DNA of 58,418 nt from Candidatus Fermentithermobacillaceae bacterium (lineage in GTDB: Bacteria > Bacillota > Sulfobacillia > Fermentithermobacillales > Fermentithermobacillaceae), in assembly GCA_012512325.1 (NCBI GenBank), contig JAAZEL010000046.1:1-58418 (forward strand), in the 5' to 3' direction. Below are positions 33,271 through 42,435 of the stretch, one piece after another. The stretch's first letter is position 1. Each line of letters opens with the position of its first letter. A model generated the notes under the pieces. That model saw only the letters and a list, made by a program, of their open reading frames with translations, was not told the DNA's origin and ran no database searches. The position numbers were made by a program, and so were the translations under genes.

Positions 33271-33442
33271 TACGTCCGATGCTTCCCTGCGCCCTCCTCC
33301 ATGCTCTCCTTGCCCTCCGCTCCATAGCCAGCTTAGCCCGTTCCGAAGGGGTCATTGGCTCTTTTGTCATCATCATGAAGCCCAAGACTACTCCTGCTAT
33401 GGCGCCCAGTGCCAACCCATCCCAAAACGTCCTCTGTTTCAT
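33239..33442 (-). CDS. Small single-pass membrane protein of unknown function
   Basis: A 67-residue product if started at ATG 33442, which begins MKQRTFWDGLALGAIAGVVLGFMMM. AAGGAG lies 12 bases upstream, a long spacing. The track start at 33529 adds residues without a clear site. One glycine-rich membrane helix near the N-terminus is followed by a basic tail (RAKLAMERRARRAWRRAQGSIGRIAG). The pattern recalls YtxH-like proteins but is too short to assign. It overlaps the AI-2E transporter gene. Confidence 0.6.
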   Translation of the reverse strand: MKQRTFWDGLALGAIAGVVLGFMMMTKEPMTPSERAKLAMERRARRAWRRAQGSIGRIAGRFTGGHV

Positions 33443-33525
33443 GCCCAGATGCAACTCCTTTTTCCCGGTGAGTACTCCCAGGGCAAATGCCCATTTCATT
33501 GCCCTGATGCACAGTTTCCTGAAGA

Positions 33526-33765
33526 TCATGAAGAGCGCTCAGCTTCACGCCGTAGGCCCGTTCCCCGACCGGATTGGCTTGCCGGGGGTGAACCGGGCAG
33601 TACCCCGCCGTCGAGGCCTTCAGGGATTGCAATGCCGTTTGGTTCCAGCCGGTACATTCTGACACCCTGGTCGGTGGACTCAAATTCGATACTGCAATCC
33701 CAGCAGTAGTATTGTCCCTGCCCGATTCTCCCTGTAGACCTACTCTTGCACTTGGGGCAGTTCAT
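33526..33765 (-). CDS. Small zinc-ribbon protein
   Basis: A 79-residue protein. ATG 33765 has GGAGG seven bases upstream. The N-terminus MNCPKCKSRSTGRIGQGQYYCWDC carries two CxxC pairs 16 residues apart, a zinc-ribbon (rubredoxin-knuckle) finger. The remainder, FESTDQGVRMYRLEPNGIA then a Gly/Pro/Ser-rich tail, is not recognised. Nucleic-acid or protein binding is likely. The gap on to rarA (33766-33972) holds nothing recognisable. Confidence 0.75.
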   Translation of the reverse strand: MNCPKCKSRSTGRIGQGQYYCWDCSIEFESTDQGVRMYRLEPNGIAIPEGLDGGVLPGSPPASQSGRGTGLRREAERSS

Positions 33766-33972
33766 GCACACGCCTCCCGACCGGTGAAATTTATCCCGTC
33801 AGAAGCATTGTTCCCTTGCAAGCTCACGATTATCCATGAACAAACGAGCACACCCCTGCAAATGCTTGAGCCTCTCATGTGCCGGAAGAGCCATGCCGTT
33901 GAAGCATCACCCAGGCGATTTCATACACTTGCAGGACTCGATCAGGAGGGGCTGCGGAGGAAACTTGCAGCA

Positions 33973-35412
33973 TCAAGACTCTTTTTTGCGCCTGACGCGT
34001 CCGGGGTTTACGTCGTTTTCCCCCGGTTTGTAGTATTTGGCGCCCTTTAGTTGTTCAGGAAGGTATTGCTGCTCAACGTAATGGCCCGGATAATCATGGG
34101 GATAAAGGTAACCGTCGCCGCGGCCCAGGTGCTTTGCTCCGGAATACCCCGCGCCCCTGAGGTGCACCGGCACAGGATAGGCAGGCTTCTCCTTCACATC
34201 CTGAAGGGCCCTGTCTATGGCAAGGTAAGCCGAATTGGATTTGGGCGCCAGGGCAACGTACACAGTCGCCTGAGCCAAGGGTATCCTCGCCTCGGGCATC
34301 CCAAGGTGTTCCGCGGCCCTGAAAGCCGCCTCCGCCAACACAAGCGCCATAGGGTCGGCCATCCCTACGTCTTCAGCGGCGCATATCACGAGCCGCCTGG
34401 CAATATATCTGGGGTCCTCCCCCGCGTGGATCATACGGGCCAGCCAGTAAAGGGCCGCGTCAGGGTCGCTTCCCCTCATGCTCTTGATATAGGCGGATAT
34501 TATATCGTAATGCCAATCCCCTGCCTTGTCGTACAAGCCCACCGGGCTCCGGGTAAGCTCGGCAAGTTTGTCCAGGGTCAAGGCCCTTTTGCCCTCAAGC
34601 TTGTCTCCGGCATAATACAGGGCTTCCAACACGTTCAGGGCTGTGCGGGCATCCCCTTTTGAATGCGCAACTATGCGGTCCAGCGCTCCATCCTCTATTA
34701 TCAGCCGGGATGCGACCAATGCAGTTGCTTCCGCCTTCTTTGTTCCGCCCAGGTTTTCACCTGCCAAGAGCCCTCTTTCAGGGTCACTTATGGCCCTGTC
34801 CAGCAAAGCCCGGATATGCTCCGGGGTGAGATGTTCAAAGCGGAATATCCTCATCCGGGACAGGAGGGCTGAGTTAACCGAGAAATAAGGGTTTTCGGTG
34901 GTAGCGCCGATGAGTATCAAGGTACCCCTCTCCACGTGAGGCAACAGCACATCTTGCTGGGCTTTTGAAAAGCGGTGGATCTCATCTAAGAACAAGATCG
35001 TCCTCTTGCCGGCTTTCCTGGCTTGACGTGCAAAATCCACGATCTTGCGGACATCCTGCACCCCTGAAGATACAGCCGACAGTTCCCTGAAGTAAGACCG
35101 GGTCTTCGAAGCAATCAGCCGCGCCAGGGCAGTCTTGCCTGTGCCGGGAGGCCCCCAAAATATCATCGATATCAGCCTATCCTCTTCAACCATGCGCCTA
35201 AGGGGCTTCCCGGGCCCCATTAGCTCCTCCTGGCCCAGGTACTCATCGAAATCCGACGGGGTCATCCTGAGCGCCAAGGGTGCGCCCGGGGGTACATAAG
35301 CTATCCCATCAGTGCCGGCCCGGGCGGCATGCCCAGGCCGGCCGTGCTCCTGCCCGGCCGTGCCCGGCTCCAGCTCATCAAGTTGATCGCCCCATAACCC
35401 TTTTTGGCTCAT
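33973..35412 (-). CDS. rarA: Replication-associated recombination protein RarA (MgsA)
   Basis: A 479-residue clamp-loader-like AAA+ ATPase. It has [17 protein letters not shown], Walker [13 protein letters not shown], Walker [17 protein letters not shown], sensor 1 [11 protein letters not shown] and the arginine-finger region [15 protein letters not shown]. The C-terminal tetramerisation domain includes [27 protein letters not shown]. It acts at stalled replication forks. Its start overlaps the threonine aldolase stop by four bases (ATGA). The N-terminal ~45 residues before MTPSDF are longer than usual and Gly/Ala-rich. Confidence 0.96.
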   Translation of the reverse strand: MSQKGLWGDQLDELEPGTAGQEHGRPGHAARAGTDGIAYVPPGAPLALRMTPSDFDEYLGQEELMGPGKPLRRMVEEDRLISMIFWGPPGTGKTALARLIASKTRSYFRELSAVSSGVQDVRKIVDFARQARKAGKRTILFLDEIHRFSKAQQDVLLPHVERGTLILIGATTENPYFSVNSALLSRMRIFRFEHLTPEHIRALLDRAISDPERGLLAGENLGGTKKAEATALVASRLIIEDGALDRIVAHSKGDARTALNVLEALYYAGDKLEGKRALTLDKLAELTRSPVGLYDKAGDWHYDIISAYIKSMRGSDPDAALYWLARMIHAGEDPRYIARRLVICAAEDVGMADPMALVLAEAAFRAAEHLGMPEARIPLAQATVYVALAPKSNSAYLAIDRALQDVKEKPAYPVPVHLRGAGYSGAKHLGRGDGYLYPHDYPGHYVEQQYLPEQLKGAKYYKPGENDVNPGRVRRKKES

Positions 35413-36446
35413 GCACTCAACGCTTCCTTTACCCGCCTTATCGCCTCGTCTATGTCATCAAAACCCACATCGTTGTGGGTAACCATCCTTACTTTGTACT
35501 TTGTGGACGGATTGAACAGCACCCCGCGGCGCTCCATCAGGGCAGCAAACCCCGATGCATCCATTCCGGCGCCCTTGGTCCCCACCAAGACCATGTTGGT
35601 CTGGACGGTGCTCATGTCAATGTCCAGCCCCGGGACGGATGCAAGGCCTTGGGCCAGTCGCTTGGCTTTCTCATGGTCTTCTGCAAGGCGCTTGGTCATC
35701 TTCTCCAGGGCAACTATGCCCGCGGCTGCCAGGATACCCGCCTGACGCATCCCACCCCCAAGGACCTTCCTGGCCCTACGGGCCCTTTCGATGAAATCCT
35801 TGGGCCCTGCGACCAGAGAACCCACAGGGGCGCACAACCCCTTGGACAGGCAGAATTGAACCGAATCTGCAAACTTGGTGATCTGCTTCACGTCAACTCC
35901 CAGGGCGGCGGCAGCGTTGAAAACCCTGGCACCGTCAAGGTGCACCGCAATCCCTTGGGCTTTGGCCAGTTCATAAATGGCCCTCATGTTTTCAAGGGGC
36001 AGCACGCACCCGCCGGACCTGTTATGGGTGTTTTCCATGCATATCAACGCCGTCCGGGGACAATGGATGTCATCTTCCCTGATGGCTGCTTTCACATCCT
36101 CCGGATCCATGGCGCCGCGGGTGCCCGGAACAGTCCTTATCTGGACCCCCGACAGCACCGCGGGACCGCCCGCTTCGTACATGAAAATATGGGCATTGGA
36201 TTCCACGATAATCTCATCGCCTCGGTTGGCCCGCGCCATGATGGATACCTGGTTGCCCATGGTGCCCGTGGGCACAAACACGGCCGCGTCTTTGCCAACC
36301 ATCTCGGCGCCCAGGGCTTCCAGCCGGTTTATCGTCGGATCTTCTCCGTAGACGTCATCGCCCACCTCCGCCCTGGCCATCGCCTCGCGCATTTCAGGAG
36401 TAGGCTGCGTCACGGTGTCAGAACGCAAGTCTATGGTTTTCTTCAA
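35409..36446 (-). CDS. ltaE: Low-specificity L-threonine aldolase
   Basis: A 345-residue PLP enzyme of the beta-eliminating lyase family. [19 protein letters not shown] opens the domain, followed by [43 protein letters not shown] (PLP Asp/Arg) and [13 protein letters not shown], where the Lys in LSKGL binds PLP. It splits L-(allo)threonine into glycine and acetaldehyde. TTG is the start codon with GGAGGGG five bases upstream. It overlaps rarA by four bases, an operon of unrelated functions. Confidence 0.95.
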   Translation of the reverse strand: MKKTIDLRSDTVTQPTPEMREAMARAEVGDDVYGEDPTINRLEALGAEMVGKDAAVFVPTGTMGNQVSIMARANRGDEIIVESNAHIFMYEAGGPAVLSGVQIRTVPGTRGAMDPEDVKAAIREDDIHCPRTALICMENTHNRSGGCVLPLENMRAIYELAKAQGIAVHLDGARVFNAAAALGVDVKQITKFADSVQFCLSKGLCAPVGSLVAGPKDFIERARRARKVLGGGMRQAGILAAAGIVALEKMTKRLAEDHEKAKRLAQGLASVPGLDIDMSTVQTNMVLVGTKGAGMDASGFAALMERRGVLFNPSTKYKVRMVTHNDVGFDDIDEAIRRVKEALSA

Positions 36447-36552
36447 TTGGGCCCCTCCGTTCGGTCTTGTACAAGAGTTCCTTGATTCCCTCTTCTTAAC
36501 TGTGTACCTACTTCAACTCCGGCTTTATCCAGCCCGGGTAAGGTATGTGGTG

Positions 36553-36924
36553 CTAATCAGCAATCCCTGCCCTCTGTGCAACCCTATGCACCCATTTAAC
36601 AAATTCGTCTTCAGTGCGACCGGTGAACCTCTCAATGGGGTTGGCCCCGCTGAAACCGATTACCGTCGGCAAAGTCATGATCCCGAACTTCTGGGCTAAT
36701 TCCCCCTCTTCATCCACGTTTACTTGCAGGAAGTTTATCTGCCCCCGGTACCTGCTTTCAAGGTCAGGCAGCACCCTGCTGATGACCCCTGCCAGCTGCT
36801 TGCACGGCATGCACCAAGGCGCCCAAAACCTCACCACAGACGCCCTGTAACTTGTGATCTCCTTGTCAAACGTCTTGGTGGTTACGCCCTTCATCTGAAC
36901 TTCCTTCTTCTCTGTTTGGTCCAT
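36553..36924 (-). CDS. Thioredoxin family protein with WCMPC active site
   Basis: A 123-residue thioredoxin. ATG 36924 has GGAGGAAGG four bases upstream, better than the track start at 36948. The core is VVRFWAPWCMPCKQLAGVI, NFLQVNVDEEGELAQKFGIMTLPTVIGF (with the cis-Pro in TLPT), and FTGRTEDEFVKWV. The active site is WCMPC instead of WCGPC, which would change redox potential or partner choice. A charged leader (MDQTEKKEVQMKGVTTKTFDKE) precedes the domain. It lies between coaE and ltaE in the same direction. Confidence 0.93.
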   Translation of the reverse strand: MDQTEKKEVQMKGVTTKTFDKEITSYRASVVRFWAPWCMPCKQLAGVISRVLPDLESRYRGQINFLQVNVDEEGELAQKFGIMTLPTVIGFSGANPIERFTGRTEDEFVKWVHRVAQRAGIAD

Positions 36925-36989
36925 ACAGCCTTCCTCCCGGTCATTCACTTAATCTGAACACCACAGACCCGAAAACCAGAGATTCGGGC

Positions 36990-37637
36990 TTACCGCCCCA
37001 ATCTCCTGTTGAGCCCTTGCCACAGCTCCCTCACCCTGCTCTCGGTATCAGCCGGGCTGCCCGAGTTATCTATCACAACATCGGCACGGGCTAGCTTTTC
37101 TTCCATGTCCATCTGCGATCTAATCCTGCTCAAAGCCTCTTCCCTGGAGTAGCCGTCCCTTTGCCGGAGCCGCTGTATCTGAAGCTCCAAATCTATCGCC
37201 ACCACCCATATTTCATCGCAAATCTTGTCCAGCCCGACCTCAAACAAGAGGGGCACATCCAGCACCGCGCACATGGGGGTGCCTCTTTCGGCCGAGCTCC
37301 GGTCAAGTGCGTCCAGGATGTTGTGGATCTCACCTATTACATGGGGATGCACGATGGAGTTGATATCGGACAGCGCTTCCCTGTCGTTGAACACTATCCG
37401 CCCCAATGCCTTGCGGTCAAGAGTTCCGTCAGGGGCCACTATCCCTTCCCCGAACCTTTCCACCAGCTTCAGGAAGCCGGGAGTGCCCGGCCTGGTCACC
37501 TGGTGCGCTATCTTGTCCGCGTCGATGACATGTGCGCCCAACCGGCTCAGGTAACGGGAGACAGTGCTCTTACCTGTGGCTATGCCTCCGGTAAGCCCGA
37601 GGACGTATAGGTTTTGCCACCGATCGGGTTTACACAT
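36990..37637 (-). CDS. coaE: Dephospho-CoA kinase
   Basis: A 215-residue P-loop kinase. The Walker A motif GLTGGIATGKSTVS is followed by GAHVIDADKIAHQV, IVHPHVIGEI, LDVPLLFEVGLDKICDEIWVV (the V-P-LLFE motif) and QRDGYSREEALSRIRSQM. It phosphorylates the 3' hydroxyl of dephospho-CoA, the last step of CoA synthesis. ATG 37637 overlaps the polA stop by eight bases; the track start at 37667 lies deeper in polA. polA-coaE is a common Bacillota order. Confidence 0.96.
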   Translation of the reverse strand: MCKPDRWQNLYVLGLTGGIATGKSTVSRYLSRLGAHVIDADKIAHQVTRPGTPGFLKLVERFGEGIVAPDGTLDRKALGRIVFNDREALSDINSIVHPHVIGEIHNILDALDRSSAERGTPMCAVLDVPLLFEVGLDKICDEIWVVAIDLELQIQRLRQRDGYSREEALSRIRSQMDMEEKLARADVVIDNSGSPADTESRVRELWQGLNRRLGR

Positions 37638-40344
37638 GGGCCCAGCTTTCTCCAACGTCAATCTCAACCTTCAACGGCACCTTGAGCTCCATGACTCCTT
37701 CCATTTCCTCTTTGACCACTTGCACCATGCAGTCCTCTTCTTCAGGCGGAATCTCGAAAACCAACTCATCGTGAACCTGGAGAATGATCCTGGAAGCCAG
37801 CCCTTCGCGCATAATCCTCCTGTGCAGGCGGACCATGGCCAGCTTGATGAGGTCAGCGGCGCTTCCCTGGATGGGGGTGTTTATGGCCGTCCTCTCGGCA
37901 AACCCCCGCCTCGCCCTGTTCCGGGAGCGGATGTCAGGTATGGGCCTCCTCCTCCCCAGGATGGTGGTCACATACCCTGTCTGCCTGGCCTGTTCCACCA
38001 TTTCATCCATGTACCGCTTCACCATGGGGTACCTGCGGAAGTAGGCGTCAATGAATCCCCTGGCTTCCTCCCTTGAAACGCCTGTATTCCTGGCCAGCCC
38101 GAAGTCAGATATGCCGTAAATCACCCCGAAATTGACCGCCTTGGCCCTGTCTCTGAGTTCAGGCGTAACCCGGTCCATGGGGACTCCGAACATCTCTGAA
38201 GCAGTCGCCCTGTGAATGTCCTGATCCCGCCTGAAGGCTTCTACCATGGATTCGTCGCCTGACATGTGGGCCATCACCCTGAGTTCGATCTGGGAGTAGT
38301 CAGATGCCAGGAATAGCTTGCCCGGCGCCGGCATGAAGATCTCCCTGATTGCCCTCCCCGATTCGGTCCTTACAGGTATGTTCTGCAAGTTAGGCTCAGA
38401 GCTTGAAAGCCTGCCCGTGGCGGTGACGGTCTGATGGAAATTCGAGTGGATCCGGCCTGTAACCGGGTTGATCACGCTTTCCAGTGTATCCAGGTAAGTA
38501 GACTTCAACTTGGCGTAATGACGGTGTTGGAGAATCTTTTCGGGAAGAGGGTGGATTGAACTGAGAGTCATGAGCACCTCAGCATCGGTAGAGTACCCCG
38601 TCTTGGTCTTCTTGACCGGCGGCAGCTTCAGCTTTTCAAACAAGATGTAACTGAGCTGTTTGGGTGAACTGAGGTTAAACTCTTGTCCGGCGATTTCATA
38701 GATCTCCCGTTCCAGTGCATCCATTGTTTGGGCAAACCGATCCCTGAGTGCCTGGCCTTTGGGGAGATCTACGGCGATTCCCATGGCTTCCATGGCGCCC
38801 AGCACCTCGATCATGGGAAACTCCACATCCCGGGCTAACGTCCAAAGGCCGTTCCGCTCCAGGTCTGTTCTCATTTCATCTGCCAGTCTCAGGGCAAAGT
38901 ACGCCCCCTGAGCCAGGTGGGCCATGTGAGCTCTTGCGGCATCATCACCTAACCTCAGATCCTTGGGCAGATCGTCAATGCTTTGAGGCATGTCCCCACC
39001 CAGATAACCATTGACCAGGGCGTCGAGCTTGTAGCTTGTACGAGTGGGATCCAGCAAGTACGCCCCAACCATGGCGTCAAACCCAAGGCCCTTGAGAAAT
39101 ATGCCTCTATGGAAACCCAGGGTGTAAAGCCACTTGAGATCGAAACCGAACTTCTTGACCTCAGGATCCTGCAGGACAGGTCCGAGGTACTTCCACATAA
39201 GGTCCTGGTAAGCGTCTGAACAAGCCAAATCCCCTGAGCGGAAATCGATCAGATAGGGGCGATCACCCGCTGAAATCCCCAAAAGCCGCGGCCATGAGAA
39301 CTCACGGATTACATGGGTATGGACGCCGGTGGTAATCCCGCCTGGGCCCGCGTACACCGACATATACCCTGATTGTCCTATCCGTTCCGCAAGGTCTCTG
39401 AGCCTTTGCTCCGTATCTATGAGCTCATATGTGTCCGACATCCCGCCTGAAACCGATGCCTGCGCGTCTTGTTGTTCAAACCTGTCAAGCCTTCTCAGCA
39501 AGCTTTGAAACTCCATTGAGTTAAAGAACTCACGGGCCTTTTCAACGTCAGGTCCTTCCCACTTAGCGTCTCCCACGTCAACGTGGCACGGGGCGTCGCA
39601 GTCGATGGCGGCCAACCGTTTGGACAAAAGCGCTTCCTCCTGATGCTCTTTGAGCAGTCTCTGAACCCTTGAAGGGGAGACTTTAGCTATGTTGACGAAG
39701 ATCTGCTCTATGTCGTCGTATTGGTTGAGGAGATTGATTGCGGTCTTGGCGCCTATCCCTTTCACCCCTGGGATGTTGTCAGACTGGTCGCCGGCAAGCC
39801 CCTTGAAATCGGGGATCTGCTCGGGCCATACTCCCATGTCCTCTTTGACCCCGCCCCTGTCGTATTGCTTGGACTGACTGATCCCTCTGACAAAAAGGAT
39901 GGCTTCCCGTCCCTCGCCCACCAGCTGGAGACAATCCTTGTCGCCTGAAAGGATGAGCACTTCGAAGCCTTCTCCGCTGTACTTGCACGCCAAGGTGCCT
40001 ATTATGTCGTCGGCTTCATACCCGGGAAGTTCAACGCAAGATATGCGCAGCACTGAAAGGGCTTCTTTCAGCATGGGCAGCTGCACCTTGAATTCGTCCG
40101 GACTGGGCTTCCGGGTAGCCTTATACGCTTCGAACTCAGCATGCCTAAACGTGGGCGATGGATGGTCGAAAGCACAGATGATGTAATCAGGCTGTCTCTC
40201 GTCGATAAGGCGGAAAAGCATGGCAAGGAATCCGTACACGGCGTTGGTCGGCACACCTTTACTCGTAGAAAGGGGGGGGAGTGCGTAAAAGGCCCGGTTG
40301 GCTAGGGAGTTGGCATCTACCAGCAGAAGTCGTCGGCCACCCAT
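37630..40344 (-). CDS. polA: DNA polymerase I without 3'-5' exonuclease motif
   Basis: A 904-residue enzyme. The N-terminal 5' nuclease (LLLVDANSLANRAFYAL, CAFDHPSPTFRHAEFEAYKATR, GLAGDQSDNIPGVKGIGAKTA) is complete. The middle domain around residue 330 reads MSVYAGPGG where active enzymes have DxE, so proofreading is predicted to be absent, as in Bacillus. The polymerase domain is intact: TVTATGRLSSSEPNLQNIPVR, FLASDYSQIELRVMAHMSGD (motif A), RDRAKAVNFGVIYG (motif B) and LQVHDELVFE (motif C). It fills gaps and removes RNA primers. GAGGGGTG precedes ATG 40344. Confidence 0.98.
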   Translation of the reverse strand: MGGRRLLLVDANSLANRAFYALPPLSTSKGVPTNAVYGFLAMLFRLIDERQPDYIICAFDHPSPTFRHAEFEAYKATRKPSPDEFKVQLPMLKEALSVLRISCVELPGYEADDIIGTLACKYSGEGFEVLILSGDKDCLQLVGEGREAILFVRGISQSKQYDRGGVKEDMGVWPEQIPDFKGLAGDQSDNIPGVKGIGAKTAINLLNQYDDIEQIFVNIAKVSPSRVQRLLKEHQEEALLSKRLAAIDCDAPCHVDVGDAKWEGPDVEKAREFFNSMEFQSLLRRLDRFEQQDAQASVSGGMSDTYELIDTEQRLRDLAERIGQSGYMSVYAGPGGITTGVHTHVIREFSWPRLLGISAGDRPYLIDFRSGDLACSDAYQDLMWKYLGPVLQDPEVKKFGFDLKWLYTLGFHRGIFLKGLGFDAMVGAYLLDPTRTSYKLDALVNGYLGGDMPQSIDDLPKDLRLGDDAARAHMAHLAQGAYFALRLADEMRTDLERNGLWTLARDVEFPMIEVLGAMEAMGIAVDLPKGQALRDRFAQTMDALEREIYEIAGQEFNLSSPKQLSYILFEKLKLPPVKKTKTGYSTDAEVLMTLSSIHPLPEKILQHRHYAKLKSTYLDTLESVINPVTGRIHSNFHQTVTATGRLSSSEPNLQNIPVRTESGRAIREIFMPAPGKLFLASDYSQIELRVMAHMSGDESMVEAFRRDQDIHRATASEMFGVPMDRVTPELRDRAKAVNFGVIYGISDFGLARNTGVSREEARGFIDAYFRRYPMVKRYMDEMVEQARQTGYVTTILGRRRPIPDIRSRNRARRGFAERTAINTPIQGSAADLIKLAMVRLHRRIMREGLASRIILQVHDELVFEIPPEEEDCMVQVVKEEMEGVMELKVPLKVEIDVGESWAHV

Positions 40345-40461
40345 TTCGCTGTCACCCCTCAGTAGTATTTACAGTATCAGTATATTGGTCCTCGGACGGC
40401 TTGGCAATTTAAACGCCCGGGGGTGCCCCTGCCAGGGGTCGGAATTTTTCCTGTAAAGCAA

Positions 40462-40506
40462 GGCCGCCCGTCGTTCAACGGGCGGCCGACCACTAACTAA
40501 GTGGTC
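40462..40506. terminator. Tandem hairpins between anti-sigma gene and polA
   Basis: GGCCGCCCGT pairs with ACGGGCGGCC (40462-40487), directly followed by GACCACT pairing with AGTGGTC (40488-40506). They lie in the 217-base gap after the anti-sigma gene stop and before polA. Neither has a proper T-run; on the minus strand the larger stem is followed by TTGCTTTACAGG. The polA promoter should lie beyond, but none is clear. Confidence 0.6.
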
Positions 40507-40561
40507 TACAAGAGGCATACGCTATTCTGCTTAATTATGCGATTTCTCTTGGCAGGTTAAC

Positions 40562-41800
40562 TTACCCATTGCCTGGCTTACGCATTACCCTTCGCACCAG
40601 GAAGAACCCTGCGACCAGCAGGATAGCTGCAGGAGCCACCCGGGCGAGGAACATAGCCAGGTCTTGCCATGCCTCCACAAAGGCCTTCCAAATCTTGCCC
40701 CAATATGACGGGGAGCTCCTCCGAGAACCTTCTTCTGCAATGTTCACTGACAGGAAGGACATGGCAGACGATTTTTCCAGCACATTCTGCTTGCCCTTCA
40801 AGGTCTCTATCTCGGTCCTTACCCGGGCCAGTTCACCCTCGACCTGCAGAAGTTCCCCTACGGTATTGGCATTCCCCATGATCTGCAGGAGCCTCTGTTC
40901 CTGCTGTACCTTGTGCTTGATCCGGGCCTCTAAGTCCACGTATTGCTCAGTGACGTCCTGTTCAGCTATGTCTTCTTGGGTAACCCTTCCCAGGACCGAT
41001 ATCTCATCAATGGCAAGATCCAGATGCTCAGAAGGCACCCTGGCCGTCATGTAGAATGCCGTGGACCGCTGGCTGCCTTCAGCGACAGACATGGAAGACG
41101 ATTCCACATATCCCTGATAAGAACGGACTATGTGGATGGCTTGCCTGGATACGTCATCGACGCCTCCCTGGCTGACTTCCAGGGTCAATCTCGCCCTCCT
41201 TATGAGCTTCCTTTCGATACCGGCGGTAGCGGCATCGGTAAAGTAATCTTCCCCGGACCACTCTGCGCCGCTTTCACCTGAACGCTGGATAGCTTCACCT
41301 TCAACGCCTGAAGGCATTTCAGCCATCCCAAAAAACTGTTCGCCTTCAAGGCCGGGAACACCCATGCTCCGATCAGCCTCTCCCTTAGAAGTCAATGGGG
41401 CATCATAACGCCTTGCCCAGAACAACGTGCCTGCCGACGACAGTATCATAATCACCAGACAGGCAGCCAAGGCCAAAGCAACCCTCCTGAAGCCGCCACG
41501 GCGCAAGGAAGGCAGCTTCCAACGGAGCCGGCCCGGCTTAGGCGAAGTCTCAAGCTCTTCCACCTCAGCTTGGGCCGCCTGCGCACCGGCCACGGCTCCC
41601 ATAATCCTGGCATGCAACTCAGGCGGAGGCTCAAGTACCGGGAGGGACTGGAGAGCAGACTTAACCTGCCGTAGCTCCTCCAATACCGCATTGCAATGCC
41701 TACATGTCTGCAAATGAGCTTCCACAAGGCCATGAGCTTCGGGATCAAGTTCGTCGTCCAAGTATGAAGACAGAAGTTCAGCAACTTCACGGCAAGTCAC
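40562..41800 (-). CDS. Zinc-finger anti-sigma factor with DUF4349 domain
   Basis: A 412-residue membrane protein. The N-terminal ZAS domain carries H-x3-C-x2-C (EAHLQTCRHC, near residue 30), typical of zinc-binding anti-sigma factors that hold an ECF sigma factor. A central membrane helix (VALALAACLVIMILSSAGTLF, ~106-128) follows. An external DUF4349-like domain includes RARLTLEVSQGGVDDVSRQAI, DVTEQYVDLEARIKHKVQQEQRLLQIM and a coiled coil, ending in a second membrane helix. GTG start, overlapping the sigma gene by four bases. Release of the sigma factor by proteolysis upon an envelope signal is the family model. Confidence 0.9.
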   Translation of the reverse strand: MTCREVAELLSSYLDDELDPEAHGLVEAHLQTCRHCNAVLEELRQVKSALQSLPVLEPPPELHARIMGAVAGAQAAQAEVEELETSPKPGRLRWKLPSLRRGGFRRVALALAACLVIMILSSAGTLFWARRYDAPLTSKGEADRSMGVPGLEGEQFFGMAEMPSGVEGEAIQRSGESGAEWSGEDYFTDAATAGIERKLIRRARLTLEVSQGGVDDVSRQAIHIVRSYQGYVESSSMSVAEGSQRSTAFYMTARVPSEHLDLAIDEISVLGRVTQEDIAEQDVTEQYVDLEARIKHKVQQEQRLLQIMGNANTVGELLQVEGELARVRTEIETLKGKQNVLEKSSAMSFLSVNIAEEGSRRSSPSYWGKIWKAFVEAWQDLAMFLARVAPAAILLVAGFFLVRRVMRKPGNG

Positions 41801-42414
41801 GCTTCATCCCTCCTTCCGTCCTGTTTGACGTAAGATGGAAGGATTTGTTCCGCAGCTATCAATTTTCTTAAAATATTCCTTGCCCTGTGGATCCGGGACT
41901 TAACCGTACCCAGGGATGTATCGAGGATTTCGGCAATTTCCTGGTACGAATAACCCTGCACGTCACATAAAATCAACACCGCCCGGTAATGTGGTTCCAA
42001 GTCGTCCAGGATGGCAAAGAGCTTTTCCCCCAGAAACTTGGCCTCGACAAGGTCTTCAGTGCTGTCTACCGGATCTTCCACCTGCCTTTGAACTTCTGAG
42101 TCGGAGAACTCCACCGGGGCATCGAGGGAATATACCTGGGCCTTCTTGCGCCTGCGCAAATGATCCAGGGAAGCGTTCATGCATATCCTATAGATCCAGG
42201 TGGAAAACTTGCTGTCCCCCCTGAAACCGGGCAAGGCTTGGTGGGCCTTAAGGAACACTTCCTGCACTATGTCCATGGCATCTTCACTGTCGGATACCAT
42301 GCGCAAGGCAACGTTATACAGTTTGGTTTCATATGCCCTTACAAGAGCCTCAAAAGCAGATAGATCGCCTCTTGACGCCCTTTCAACCAGAGCCTCTTCA
42401 TTTTGCAAAGCCAC
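41797..42414 (-). CDS. ECF RNA polymerase sigma factor (SigW/RpoE-like)
   Basis: A 205-residue group IV sigma factor. Region 2 (FEALVRAYETKLYNVALRMVSDSEDAMDIVQEVFLKAHQAL, FRGDSKFSTWIYRICMNASLDHLRRRKK) and region 4 (LEPHYRAVLILCDVQGYSYQEIAEILDTSLGTVKSRIHRARNILRK) are complete. The start appears to be GTG behind a run of G. The next gene, its anti-sigma factor, overlaps by four bases, so the pair is made together. A stress response at the cell envelope is the usual role; the regulon is unknown here. Confidence 0.95.
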   Translation of the reverse strand: MALQNEEALVERASRGDLSAFEALVRAYETKLYNVALRMVSDSEDAMDIVQEVFLKAHQALPGFRGDSKFSTWIYRICMNASLDHLRRRKKAQVYSLDAPVEFSDSEVQRQVEDPVDSTEDLVEAKFLGEKLFAILDDLEPHYRAVLILCDVQGYSYQEIAEILDTSLGTVKSRIHRARNILRKLIAAEQILPSYVKQDGRRDEA

Positions 42415-42435
42415 CGGTTTCCCCCCCCGGTATTA

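Noticed and set aside
35280-36485. 401-residue plus-strand ORF antisense to rarA/ltaE
   Set aside because: It lies opposite the clear threonine aldolase and rarA genes, and its protein is rich in His/Gly/Pro with no motif.
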